Assembly: GCA_019410105.1 (NCBI GenBank)
Contig: DXTB01000004.1
Coordinates: 1-50,968, forward strand
From: Clostridiales bacterium
Lineage (GTDB): Bacteria > Bacillota_A > Clostridia > Oscillospirales > Oscillospiraceae
Length of the DNA: 50,968 bases
Reading direction: 5' to 3'
Positions 9,471-17,137 of the stretch are shown here, piece after piece; the first letter of the stretch is position 1; every line of letters starts with the position of its first letter. The translations under genes were made by a program, and so were the position numbers. The notes beneath the pieces are model-generated. The model had not been told where the DNA came from and searched no databases. It worked only from the letters and a program-made list of their open reading frames with translations.

Positions 9471-9553
9471 AAAGCTCAATGATAAGACACCGGGACAAAA
9501 TGTGACATGGCGGACCGGTGTATGAATGAATTTATTTCCAGGAGGTTTGTTCC

Positions 9554-10738
9554 ATGGTTTCCAAACGTATGCTGCAGCTGGGCACGGCCCGCTCTGTAAT
9601 CCGTGAGCTGTTTGAGTATGGCAATCAGCGGGCCAAAGAGGTTGGCCGGGAGAATGTGTTTGATTTTTCTCTGGGCAACCCCAGTGTTCCTGCCCCTGAC
9701 GCGGTCAATGAGAACGCCATCCGCATCCTGCAGGAGCAGCCGGAAGTGATCCACTGCTATACCAGCGCTCAGGGCGACGCGGCTGCCCGGCAGCGGTTTG
9801 CCGACTCCCTGAACCGCCGCTTTGGCGGGGACTATACGGCCGACCAGTTTTACATCACCGTGGGCGCAGCCGCCTCCCTGTGCTGTGTGTTCAACGGACT
9901 CACCTGCCCGGAGGATGAGTTTATTGTCTTTGCCCCCTACTTCCCTGAGTACAAGGTGTTCATTGAGGGAGCGGGAGCCAAAATGGTGCTGATTCCCCCG
10001 GAGATCGAGCACTTCCAGATCGATTTTGACGCCTTTGAGAAGGCCATTACCCCCAACACCAAGGGCGTGGTGGTCAATTCCCCCAACAACCCCTCCGGCG
10101 TGGTCTATTCTCGCCAGACTCTGGAGCAGCTTGCCGCTATCCTGGAGAAAAAAGAGGCGGAGTACGGCCACCCCATCTACCTGATCTCCGATGAGCCCTA
10201 CCGGGAGATCGCCTTTGCCGGGGTGGAGGTGCCCTGGATTCCCCATATCTACAAGGACACCATTGTGTGCTATTCCTTCAGTAAGTCCCTCTCCCTGCCC
10301 GGCGAGCGCCTGGGCTATGTGCTGGTGCCCGGCCAGGTTACCGACAGCAAGGAGGTCTACGCCGCCGTGGCCGGCGCGGGCCGCTCTCTGGGCTATGTAA
10401 ACGCCCCCAGCCTGTTCCAGCAGGTCACTTCCCTGTGCTGCGACATGACCAGTGATCTGTCCGTGTATGAGAAGAACTGTGAGCTGCTGGTTCATTCCCT
10501 GCGGGAGATGGGCTACCACGTGGCCCAGCCCGGCGGCGCGTTCTATCTCTTCCCCCGTTCCCTGGAGCCGGACGACATGGCCTTCAGCGAGCGGGCCAAG
10601 CAGTTTGATCTGCTGCTGGTGCCCGGCTCCGGCTTTGGCGCGCCCGGCCACTTCCGGCTGGCCTACTGCGTGCAGACCGACATGATTGAGCGGGCTCTGC
10701 CCAAGTTTAAGGCACTGGCAGATTCTTACCGGGGTTAA
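9554..10738 (+). CDS. PLP-dependent class I/II aminotransferase
   Basis: This 394-residue fold-type I aminotransferase exchanges amino groups between an amino acid and a 2-oxo acid. Visible elements: FSLGNPSVPAP near residue 39 (substrate-recognition strand), NSPNNPSGVVYS (about 177-188, the conserved Asn contacting PLP), DEPYREI (Asp pairing with the PLP ring nitrogen), SFSKSLSLPGERLGY (about 241-255, the Schiff-base Lys and phosphate-binding Arg), and a C-terminal FRLAY with the carboxylate-binding Arg. Aspartate-type specificity is the default guess but is not proven. AGGAGG lies 9 nt before the ATG. It has its own promoter and terminator. It could feed the 2-oxoglutarate/glutamate pool used by the hydroxyglutarate route. 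Confidence 0.88.
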   Translation: MVSKRMLQLGTARSVIRELFEYGNQRAKEVGRENVFDFSLGNPSVPAPDAVNENAIRILQEQPEVIHCYTSAQGDAAARQRFADSLNRRFGGDYTADQFYITVGAAASLCCVFNGLTCPEDEFIVFAPYFPEYKVFIEGAGAKMVLIPPEIEHFQIDFDAFEKAITPNTKGVVVNSPNNPSGVVYSRQTLEQLAAILEKKEAEYGHPIYLISDEPYREIAFAGVEVPWIPHIYKDTIVCYSFSKSLSLPGERLGYVLVPGQVTDSKEVYAAVAGAGRSLGYVNAPSLFQQVTSLCCDMTSDLSVYEKNCELLVHSLREMGYHVAQPGGAFYLFPRSLEPDDMAFSERAKQFDLLLVPGSGFGAPGHFRLAYCVQTDMIERALPKFKALADSYRG

Positions 10739-10770
10739 ACCTTCGGATAACTGGAAGACACAGGTAAAAT

Positions 10771-10828
10771 TCAGGCAAAGCAGATGTGAAATGTCCTTAC
10801 TTTCACACGGCTTTGCCTGATTTTTTTT
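10771..10828 (+). terminator. Terminator after the aminotransferase gene
   Basis: Arms TCAGGCAAAGC (10771-10781) and GCTTTGCCTGA (10810-10820) enclose a second short stem (gtgaaa/tttcac) and are followed by eight T residues. Confidence 0.93.
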
Positions 10829-10946
10829 GGAAACGGAATTCATTTTTATCCATTTCAACGCTAGCCAAAGCGGCTGGTATCGGGTATGATAATGGCGTAA
10901 TAGAAGAAAATAAAGAACGTCCCTGAAGGAATGGAGGAACGAGAAT

Positions 10947-12380
10947 ATGTTGAGAAAGACAAAGGTTATTTGTACACTGGGCCCCGCGGTGAACAGCGAA
11001 GAGATGATGCGCAAGCTGATTCGCGGCGGTATGGATGCTGCCCGGTTTAACTTTTCCCACGGTGACCATGAGGAGCACCTGGGCCGTCTGAACAAGCTCA
11101 AGGCGGTGCGGGATTCCATGAGCCGTCCTGTGGCTACGATTATGGATACCAAGGGTCCTGAGATCCGGATCAAGAGCTTTGACGTGAAGAGCATCAGCCT
11201 GGAGGCCGGCGCTACCTTCACCCTGACCACCGAGGATGTGGTGGGTAACGCCGAGCGTGTGGCGGTTACCTATCCCCAGCTGCACGAGGAAGTCAAGCCC
11301 GGCATGGAGATCCTCATTGACGACGGCTTGGTGGCCCTGCGGGTAGAGGAGATTCAGGGCCAGGAGATCCGCTGCACCGTAGAGAACGGCGGTACTCTCT
11401 CTGCCAACAAGAGCATCAACATCCCCGGCGTGCATATCCACCTGCCCGCTCTGACGGAGAAGGATATCAGCGATATCCAGTTTGCCGTGGAGAACGACTT
11501 TGACTTCATTGCCGCTTCCTTCATCCGCCGGGCTGACGATGTGCGCTCCATTCGTGAGGTGCTGCACCGCTTTGGCGGAGATAATATTCAGATCATCTCC
11601 AAGATCGAGAACCAGGAGGGCGTGGATAACATCGACGAGATCCTGGAGGTCTCTGACGGCATCATGGTAGCCCGCGGCGACCTGGGCGTGGAGATCCCGG
11701 CCGCCAAGGTGCCTGTGCTGCAGAAGCAGATCATCCGCAAGGGCCTGCGCTCTGGTAAGCCCATCATCACCGCCACCCAGATGCTGGACTCCATGATCCG
11801 CAATCCCCGTCCCACCCGTGCTGAGGTGTCCGACGTGGCCAACGCCGTGTTTGACGGCACCAGCTGCGTGATGCTCTCCGGTGAGACCGCCGGCGGCAAG
11901 TATCCCCTGGAGGCTCTGGCTGCCATGGTGGGCATTGTGGAAGAGGCCGAGCAGTCCATCAACTACTGGCGTCAGTTCCAGAAGCACCGCATCACTCCCG
12001 AGCCCAACATCAACGACGCCATCACCCACACCTGCTGCCTGACCGCCATGGACCTGAACGCCACCGCCATCCTGGCCGCCACCAATTCCGGCCGTACTGC
12101 CCGGATGATCTGCCGGTTCCGTCCTGCCTGCCCCATCGCGGCCCTCACCATGCAGGAAAAGGTCCGCCGTCAGATGGCCATCTGCTGGGGCGTGTATCCC
12201 TTCCTCACCGGCGAGGTCAACTCTACCGACCGCATCTTCTCCCTGTCTGTGGAGTGCGCCCTGAAGGAGGGCCTGGTGAAGAACGGCGACACCGTGGTTA
12301 TCACTGCCGGCGTGCCTCTGGGCCGCAGCGGCTCCACCAACCTCATCAAGGCCCAGATTGTGGACGAAGAGATGCTGTAA
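10947..12380 (+). CDS. pyk: Pyruvate kinase
   Basis: It catalyses the last ATP-forming step of glycolysis, PEP + ADP to pyruvate + ATP. At 477 residues this is the short form without the extra C-terminal PEP-utiliser-like domain seen in Bacillus. Clear motifs: TKVICTLGPAVNSEE at the N-terminus, ARFNFSHGDHEEH (about 32-44), DTKGPEIRIK (about 66-75), SKIENQEGVDNIDEI and MVARGDLGVEIP (metal and PEP binding, about 215-250), and TATQMLDSM. The C-terminal regulatory domain (about 350-477) ends PLGRSGSTNLIKAQIV. The ATG has GGAGG 9 nt upstream. It is a single gene between two terminators; a weak TATGAT at 10885-10890 may be its -10 box. Confidence 0.96.
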   Translation: MLRKTKVICTLGPAVNSEEMMRKLIRGGMDAARFNFSHGDHEEHLGRLNKLKAVRDSMSRPVATIMDTKGPEIRIKSFDVKSISLEAGATFTLTTEDVVGNAERVAVTYPQLHEEVKPGMEILIDDGLVALRVEEIQGQEIRCTVENGGTLSANKSINIPGVHIHLPALTEKDISDIQFAVENDFDFIAASFIRRADDVRSIREVLHRFGGDNIQIISKIENQEGVDNIDEILEVSDGIMVARGDLGVEIPAAKVPVLQKQIIRKGLRSGKPIITATQMLDSMIRNPRPTRAEVSDVANAVFDGTSCVMLSGETAGGKYPLEALAAMVGIVEEAEQSINYWRQFQKHRITPEPNINDAITHTCCLTAMDLNATAILAATNSGRTARMICRFRPACPIAALTMQEKVRRQMAICWGVYPFLTGEVNSTDRIFSLSVECALKEGLVKNGDTVVITAGVPLGRSGSTNLIKAQIVDEEML

Positions 12381-12400
12381 TCCCTTTGTTTTCCCTCAAC

Positions 12401-12432
12401 GGCGCCATCCGTACAGGATGGCGCCTTTTTTC
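12401..12432 (+). terminator. pyk terminator
   Basis: GGCGCCATCC (12401-12410) and GGATGGCGCC (12416-12425) form a perfect 10-bp stem with a 5-nt loop and a T7 tail. Confidence 0.95.
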
Positions 12433-12451
12433 TGCTTCCAGGGGAAAAGCC

Positions 12452-12480
12452 TTGACTTCCAGGAGAAAGTCCGGTAAAAT
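12452..12480 (+). promoter_or_regulatory. tRNA-Thr promoter
   Basis: TTGACT (12452-12457), a 17-nt spacer and TAAAAT (12475-12480) precede the tRNA-Thr gene by 37 nt. Confidence 0.83.
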
Positions 12481-12517
12481 ATAACCTGCCCGTTTGAGGG
12501 CATTAGGGAAATTAGGC

Positions 12518-12592
12518 GCTACTGTGGCTCAATGGCAGAGCATCTCACTCGTAATGAGAAGGTTGTGGGTTCGATTCCCACCAGTAGCTCCA
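12518..12592 (+). tRNA. tRNA-Thr (anticodon CGT)
   Basis: A 75-nt cloverleaf with encoded CCA. The acceptor stem is GCTACTG/CAGTAGC. The anticodon arm tctca-ctcgtaa-tgaga gives CGT (Thr, codon ACG). It has its own promoter and terminator. Confidence 0.96.
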
Positions 12593-12634
12593 AAAAAGAA
12601 AGACATTTGCTCTTAGCAGATGTCTTTCTTTTTT
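12593..12634 (+). terminator. tRNA-Thr terminator
   Basis: Arms around AAAGACATTTGCT and AGCAGATGTCTTT pair with one G-T and are flanked by A- and T-runs immediately after the CCA. The bases that follow (GGGTTCCGCCTCCC) resemble the start of the repeat found after the tRNA-Leu terminator at 15068. Confidence 0.9.
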
Positions 12635-12666
12635 GGGTTCCGCCTCCCTTGCGCGGTAGATGCTTG

Positions 12667-12697
12667 AAAAGACACGACGGGAGTCGTGTCTTTTTTC
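12667..12697 (+). terminator. Second hairpin terminator after tRNA-Thr
   Basis: GACACGAC (12671-12678) and GTCGTGTC (12683-12690) flank a 4-nt loop, with A4 before and T6 after. No gene lies between it and the tRNA terminator; it insulates the rhodanese operon. Confidence 0.85.
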
Positions 12698-12731
12698 ATA
12701 TTTTGTGGAAAAAGGGAAGAGAATGTAATAA

Positions 12732-12777
12732 AGTCACAGAACAGCGGGCTGCTGCGGGATATACTACAGTCACAGAA
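12732..12777 (+). repeat. Direct repeat AGTCACAGAA upstream of rhodanese operon
   Basis: The 10-mer occurs at 12732-12741 and 12768-12777, 36 bp apart, flanking a TATACT (12760-12765) that could be the -10 box. A candidate regulator-binding pair; no known family matched by eye. Confidence 0.4.
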
Positions 12778-12809
12778 GACGATTTTACAAACAACAGGAG
12801 GCCGACAAG

Positions 12810-13127
12810 ATGGGAATCTTTGATTTTTTGATGGGACCGGATATCAACCAGGGCGTTCAGGAATATCATGCAGCGCCGGGGGCCGTTCTGCTGGACGTGC
12901 GTACTCCGGAGGAGTACCGGCAGGGACATATTCCGGGCAGCAAGAATGTTCCCCTGTATGTGATGGACCAGGTAAAAGAGGTGGCGGATTTGGATACGCC
13001 CCTGTTTGTCTATTGCCACAGCGGAGCCAGAAGCCGAGAGGCGGTCTCCATGCTGGAGAGAATGGGTTACAGTAAGGCAAAAAACATTGGTGGGATCACC
13101 GCATACAAAGGAGAGGTGGAGCGATAA
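12810..13127 (+). CDS. Single-domain rhodanese-like sulfurtransferase
   Basis: This 105-residue protein has a single rhodanese fold: LLDVRTPEEYRQGHIPGSKNVPL (N-terminal CH2 motif region; about 27-49) and the active-site loop YCHSGARS with catalytic C69. It probably carries a persulfide and passes sulfane sulfur to acceptors in the cytoplasm. The ATG has ACAGGAGG upstream. It sits 1 nt before a CoA-disulfide-reductase homologue that itself carries a rhodanese domain, so the two products very likely act on the same persulfide or polysulfide chemistry. No signal peptide. Confidence 0.88.
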   Translation: MGIFDFLMGPDINQGVQEYHAAPGAVLLDVRTPEEYRQGHIPGSKNVPLYVMDQVKEVADLDTPLFVYCHSGARSREAVSMLERMGYSKAKNIGGITAYKGEVER

Positions 13128-13128
13128 T

Positions 13129-14823
13129 ATGAAGGTCGTGATTGTAGGCGGCGTGGCAGGAGGAGCTACCGCGGCCGCCCGGATTCGCAGATTGGATGAG
13201 AAGGCGGAAATCATTGTGTTTGAGCGCTCCGGTTATGTCTCTTACGCAAACTGCGGCCTGCCCTATTACATCGGCGGTGTGATTGAAGCCCCCCAGGAGC
13301 TCACCCTCCAGACTCCGGAGAGCTTTTTTGAGCGCTTCCGGGTGGACATGCGGGTACACCATGAGGTGACCGCCATCCATCCGGAGCGTAAGGTGGTGTC
13401 GGTGCGGAATTTGACCACCGGGGAGGAGTTTGAGGAGTCCTACGACAAGCTGCTGCTCTCTCCGGGGGCCAAGCCCACCCAGCCCCGGCTCCCGGGCATG
13501 GGAATAAAGCAGCTGTTTACCTTGCGGACGGTGGAGGATACCTTCCGCATTAAGACCTACATCCAGGAGCATCAGCCCAAGTCGGCGGTGCTGGCGGGCG
13601 GCGGCTTCATCGGATTGGAGCTGGCGGAGAATCTGCGCAAGCTGGGAATGGAGGTCACCATCGTACAGCGGCCCAAGCAGCTGATGAATCCCTTTGATGC
13701 GGATATGGCGGCGCTGCTCCATAACGAGGTGCGCCGGCACGGCGTCAAGCTGGCTCTGGGGCATAGCGTGGAGGGCTTTGAGGAAAAGGACGGCGGAGTG
13801 GATGTGCTGCTGGCGGATGCCGCTCCCCTTCATGCGGATATGGTGGTGCTGGCCATCGGCGTGACACCGGACTCCCACCTGGCAAAAGAGGCGGGGCTGG
13901 AATTGGGCGTCAGAGGCAGTATCCTGGTCAACGACCGCATGGAGACCTCGGTGCCTGACATCTATGCGGTGGGTGACGCGGTCCAGGTCAAGCACTTTGT
14001 CACCGGGGAGGATACGCTGATCGCGCTGGCGGGCCCTGCCAACAAGCAGGGGCGCATCGCAGCGGACAACATCTGCGGGGGCGACAGCCGGTATGCCGGC
14101 TCCCAGGGCAGCAGCGTCATCCAGGTCTTTGATCTCACCGCCGCCGTCACCGGCATCAATGAGACCACGGCCAAGAGACTGGGTATTCAGGCGGACACGG
14201 TGGTCCTCTCGCCCATGAGCCACGCGGGATACTACCCCGGCGGAAAACTGATGACCATGAAGGTGGTCTTTGAACCGAAGACCGGCCGCCTGCTGGGCGC
14301 CCAGATCGTGGGCTATGACGGGGTGGATAAGCGCATTGATGTGTTGGCCACGGCCATCCGGGCGGGGTTGAACGGGGTACAGCTGAAGGAGCTGGACCTG
14401 GCCTACGCGCCTCCCTATTCCTCCGCCAAGGACCCGGTCAATATGGCAGGGTTCATGATTGAAAATGTGACCCAGGGACTGATCAAGCAGTTCCATCTGG
14501 AGGATGTGGAGCGGCTGCCCCGGGACGGAAGCGTGACACTGCTGGATGCCCGGACGGAGGAGGAATTTTCTCAGGGACACGTGGATGGCTTTGTCAATAT
14601 CCCGGTGGATGAACTGCGGGAGCGGCTGGGCGAGATTGCTCCCGGCAAGCCGGTGTATGTGATCTGCCAGAGCGGGCTGCGCAGCTACATTGCCTGCCGC
14701 ATCCTGGCCGGAAACGGCTTTGACTGCTATAATTTTGCCGGCGGATTCCGGTTTTATGACGCTGTGACTCAGGACCGGTGCTTGATTGAGCAGTCCTATG
14801 CCTGCGGCATGGATCGCAGTTGA
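13129..14823 (+). CDS. FAD-dependent CoA-disulfide reductase with C-terminal rhodanese domain
   Basis: This 564-residue fusion joins a pyridine-nucleotide-disulfide oxidoreductase (about 1-445) to a rhodanese domain (about 460-555). The FAD motif GGVAGGATAAARIRR is at the N-terminus, the single redox Cys C42 sits in SYANCGLPYYIGG as in CoA-disulfide reductases and NADH oxidases, GGGFIGLELAENL binds NAD(P)H, and VYAVGDA-like DIYAVGDA binds the flavin. The rhodanese loop VICQSGLRS carries C513. Such CoADR-RHD proteins reduce CoA disulfide, CoA persulfide or polysulfide with NAD(P)H. An upstream in-frame start is possible, but ATG 13129 has AAAGGAGAGG before it and leaves a clean 1-nt gap to the rhodanese gene. 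Confidence 0.9.
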   Translation: MKVVIVGGVAGGATAAARIRRLDEKAEIIVFERSGYVSYANCGLPYYIGGVIEAPQELTLQTPESFFERFRVDMRVHHEVTAIHPERKVVSVRNLTTGEEFEESYDKLLLSPGAKPTQPRLPGMGIKQLFTLRTVEDTFRIKTYIQEHQPKSAVLAGGGFIGLELAENLRKLGMEVTIVQRPKQLMNPFDADMAALLHNEVRRHGVKLALGHSVEGFEEKDGGVDVLLADAAPLHADMVVLAIGVTPDSHLAKEAGLELGVRGSILVNDRMETSVPDIYAVGDAVQVKHFVTGEDTLIALAGPANKQGRIAADNICGGDSRYAGSQGSSVIQVFDLTAAVTGINETTAKRLGIQADTVVLSPMSHAGYYPGGKLMTMKVVFEPKTGRLLGAQIVGYDGVDKRIDVLATAIRAGLNGVQLKELDLAYAPPYSSAKDPVNMAGFMIENVTQGLIKQFHLEDVERLPRDGSVTLLDARTEEEFSQGHVDGFVNIPVDELRERLGEIAPGKPVYVICQSGLRSYIACRILAGNGFDCYNFAGGFRFYDAVTQDRCLIEQSYACGMDRS

Positions 14824-14839
14824 GAAGTTTATCATAGAT

Positions 14840-14875
14840 AAAAAAGCAGGGCACCCTCAGGTGCCCTGCTTTTTC
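14840..14875 (+). terminator. Terminator of the rhodanese operon
   Basis: AAAAAGCAGGGCACC and GGTGCCCTGCTTTTT arms with a 4-nt loop region (14841-14874). Confidence 0.94.
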
Positions 14876-14906
14876 TTGGGATAAAACGACATTGTAAAAT
14901 CATAAA

Positions 14907-15066
14907 GTAGGGGCAGGTGCGCTGCCCGACCGGCCATCCGGCCGGCGGCGCTTTTGCGCCGTACAAGCGTTTTGGACACAGGCCAAAACCTTGGCGGAGG
15001 GCGAATTCATTTCGCCCGAGCATTTCAATCACCGAAGGGTGGAGCCGCCCGACCGGCGGCGGAACC
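14907..15066 (-). repeat. Multi-hairpin tRNA-linked repeat, copy 1
   Basis: On the minus strand this follows directly after the tRNA-Leu terminator. Its core (about 15050-14950) matches the plus-strand copy at 27229-27385 with few changes. It holds successive hairpins: GCCGCC/GGCGGC, GGGCGAA/TTCGCCC, GTTTTGG/CCAAAAC, GGCGC/GCGCC and CCGGCC/GGCCGG. In the first two stems both arms differ from the other copy yet still pair. An open frame crosses it (MLGRNEFALRQGFG...) but the changes conserve pairing rather than protein, so no CDS is called. Confidence 0.8.
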
Positions 15067-15067
15067 T

Positions 15068-15107
15068 AAAAAGAAAGACATCTGCTAAAAGCAGATGTCT
15101 TTCTTTT
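15068..15107 (-). terminator. tRNA-Leu(CAG) terminator
   Basis: A long near-symmetrical hairpin (AAAGACATCTGC/GCAGATGTCTTT arms with a TAAAA loop) starts right after the tRNA CCA on the minus strand, with T-run tail. It is almost the same hairpin as the tRNA-Thr terminator at 12593. Confidence 0.9.
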
Positions 15108-15194
15108 TGGTGCGCGAGGCGGGAGTCGAACCCGCACGCCCTTGCGAGCACTGGCACCTGAAGCCAGCGAGTCTACCAATTCCACCACTCGCGC
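15108..15194 (-). tRNA. tRNA-Leu (anticodon CAG)
   Basis: An 87-nt class II tRNA with long variable arm and encoded CCA. The acceptor stem is GCGCGAG/CTCGCGC. The anticodon arm ctggc-ttcaggt-gccag gives CAG (Leu, codon CTG). Confidence 0.96.
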
Positions 15195-15230
15195 GTGGTC
15201 TGGAACTGCGCTTTGTTCAGCGCGGGATTT

Positions 15231-15259
15231 ATAATAGCATAGCCGAAAAAGAATGTCAA
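15231..15259 (-). promoter_or_regulatory. tRNA-Leu(CAG) promoter
   Basis: On the minus strand a perfect TTGACA (15259-15254), a 17-nt spacer and TATTAT (15236-15231) with TGC just before the -10. Confidence 0.87.
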
Positions 15260-15290
15260 GGGGTTTCTGAAAAAGTTTTTGCTCCAGAGG

Positions 15291-15542
15291 TCAATCCAGC
15301 TTTTCTCCGCAGTGGGGGCAGTAGGAGGTCCAGAGGCACCGCAGAGGAAGGGTATGCCCGCAGTAGGGACAGCGCACGGCAAAAAAAGAAAAGGCAAGCC
15401 CGGCAAAGGGAACCGCGCCCGCCAGCAGGGAGAGAGGGTGCAGGGGCTCTGTGCCAAAGCAAATACAGGAGACGCCAAAAAGAATACAGCCGAGCAGAAT
15501 GATCCCGTGGCTGAGCAGGCGGTTGAGATTGGGGTCTTTCAT
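15291..15542 (-). CDS. Small zinc-ribbon membrane protein
   Basis: This 83-residue protein has two hydrophobic helices (about 10-32 and 37-57) followed by a four-cysteine zinc ribbon, CPYCGH...CPHCGEK (about 59-81). The ATG at 15542 has CGGAGG 7 nt upstream, which supports it as real. It lies immediately upstream of the tRNA-Leu promoter on the same strand. No close family is recognised; two-helix zinc-ribbon proteins of this kind are common but functionally undefined in Clostridia. Confidence 0.72.
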   Translation of the reverse strand: MKDPNLNRLLSHGIILLGCILFGVSCICFGTEPLHPLSLLAGAVPFAGLAFSFFAVRCPYCGHTLPLRCLWTSYCPHCGEKLD

Positions 15543-15667
15543 AACCAGCCTCCGAAAATAAATTGCTGGTTTTTACCATATACCTGTCAATGGAGGGGGT
15601 GCAACCGGCTGGAGGTCAAATGTGTGTAAAATTTAAGACAGGCCGGGTCAGTGGAAGGATTACGCAC

Positions 15668-15696
15668 TTGAGAGGAGGAAGAGAATATGGTATGAT
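15668..15696 (+). promoter_or_regulatory. Promoter of the dicarboxylate/amino-acid symporter
   Basis: TTGAGA (15668-15673), a 17-nt spacer and TATGAT (15691-15696) with extended -10 TGG. The transcript would have a leader of about 85 nt containing GC-rich short hairpins (15732-15760). Confidence 0.8.
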
Positions 15697-15789
15697 AAGT
15701 GCAATGCAGCACGGGGGAAGTGTGTGCCCCGCAGGCTGCGGTGTGCCCCAGGCTTCGGCCTGAAAAAACTGGGGAATAGGAGTGTTGGT

Positions 15790-16980
15790 ATGAAAAAATT
15801 GACGAGCAGTCTGCCCTTCCGGCTCTTGGTCGGCGTGATCGTGGGCATTGTGGTGGGCCTGGTGGCCAATGCCACCGTGATACAGGTCATTCTCACCATC
15901 AAAGAATTGCTGGGATCTCTGATTAACTTCTGCGTGCCCCTGATCATCATCGGATTTATCGCCCCCTCCATCACCCGCCTGAAGAGCAATGCCTCCCGGA
16001 TGCTGGGCCTGGCTCTGGTGCTGGCGTACAGCTCTTCTGTTTGTGCGGCCCTCATGTCTATGGGAGCGGGCTTTGCCATTATCCCCAACCTGTCCATCCA
16101 GTCGGCGGCCGAGGGCCTGCGGGATACTCCCGAGCTGCTGTTCACCCTGGCTATTGACCCCATCATGAGCGTCATGTCCGCCCTGGTGTTCTCGGTGCTG
16201 GTGGGCCTGGCGGCTACCTGGGCCAAGGCGGATACCATTACCAATGTGCTGGAGGAGTTCCAGCGCATCGTGCTGGATATCGTCACCCGGGTGATCATCC
16301 CCATCCTGCCCTTCTTCATTGCCGGCACCTTCGCCGGTCTGGCCTATCAGGGCTCCATCACCAAGCAGCTGCCCGTCTTCCTCATCGTGATCCTCATTGT
16401 CATGGTGGGCCACTATATCTGGCTGGCCGTGCTGTACGGTCTGGCCGGCGCCTATTCCGGTGAAAATCCCTGGGAAGTGCTGCGGCACTATGGCCCTGCC
16501 TACCTCACCGCCGTGGGTACCATGTCCTCCGCGGCCACTCTGGCCGTGGCGCTGCGGGGCGCTAAAAAGTCCAAGGTGCTGCGCCAGGACCTGGTGGACT
16601 TCGGCGTGCCTCTGTTTGCCAACATCCACCTGTGCGGCTCGGTGCTCACCGAGGTGTTCTTTGTGATGACCGTGTCCCAGGTGCTCTACGGCAAGCTGCC
16701 CTCTCTGGGCACCATGGTCCTCTTCTGCTTCCTGCTGGGTATCTTCGCCGTGGGTGCCCCCGGTGTGCCCGGCGGTACCGTGATGGCCTCTTTGGGCCTC
16801 ATTGTCAGTGTGCTGGGATTTGACAACACCGGCACCGGCCTGATGATGACCATCTTTGCCCTCCAGGACAGCTTCGGCACCGCCTGCAACGTCACCGGCG
16901 ATGGCGCCCTCACCCTGATGCTCACCGGCTATGCCAAGAAGCACAACATCCAAGAGGTCAAAAATACAGACGTCCTTTAA
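15790..16980 (+). CDS. Dicarboxylate/amino acid:cation symporter (DAACS family)
   Basis: This 396-residue polytopic protein of the GltP/DctA/SstT family imports acidic amino acids, dicarboxylates or serine/threonine with Na+ or H+. Hydrophobic segments fill residues 8-385. The family elements are readable: VPLIIIGFIAPSI in TM2-3, the serine-rich SAATLAVALR (HP1, about 238-247), GAPGVPGGTVMASLG (HP2, about 318-332), and a final DSFGTACNVTGDGAL near TM8 with the substrate-contacting Asp/Asn region. The ATG at 15790 follows AGGAG by 7 nt and is preferred over the longer frame from 15724. Glutamate uptake for the fermentation operon downstream is plausible but inferred; SstT-like Ser/Thr transport is an alternative. 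Confidence 0.88.
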   Translation: MKKLTSSLPFRLLVGVIVGIVVGLVANATVIQVILTIKELLGSLINFCVPLIIIGFIAPSITRLKSNASRMLGLALVLAYSSSVCAALMSMGAGFAIIPNLSIQSAAEGLRDTPELLFTLAIDPIMSVMSALVFSVLVGLAATWAKADTITNVLEEFQRIVLDIVTRVIIPILPFFIAGTFAGLAYQGSITKQLPVFLIVILIVMVGHYIWLAVLYGLAGAYSGENPWEVLRHYGPAYLTAVGTMSSAATLAVALRGAKKSKVLRQDLVDFGVPLFANIHLCGSVLTEVFFVMTVSQVLYGKLPSLGTMVLFCFLLGIFAVGAPGVPGGTVMASLGLIVSVLGFDNTGTGLMMTIFALQDSFGTACNVTGDGALTLMLTGYAKKHNIQEVKNTDVL

Positions 16981-16987
16981 ACAAACA

Positions 16988-17018
16988 AAAGCGTCCGGCA
17001 AAAGCCGGACGCTTTTTG
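16988..17018 (+). terminator. Symporter terminator
   Basis: GCGTCCGGC (16991-16999) and GCCGGACGC (17004-17012) with an AAAA loop and T5 tail. Confidence 0.95.
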
Positions 17019-17076
17019 CATAGAGAGAGCAGGGGAGCGAAAACTAATCCGGAACCGTCTGTTCACATTTATGCCC

Positions 17077-17105
17077 TTGAAGGGGGCGAAAAAGGATGAT
17101 ACAAT
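17077..17105 (+). promoter_or_regulatory. Promoter of the YtcJ-type amidohydrolase operon
   Basis: TTGAAG (17077-17082), a 17-nt spacer and TACAAT (17100-17105) with an extended -10 TGA. Confidence 0.75.
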
Positions 17106-17137
17106 CACCCCAAAGACGAAGAAAACGAGGTGTAAGT

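Noticed and set aside
14832..15032. Small protein MLGRNEFALRQGFG... shared with the frame at 27177-27599
   Set aside because: The shared peptide comes from the structured repeat. Base changes between the copies preserve hairpin pairing, not amino acids, and no ribosome site precedes either frame.
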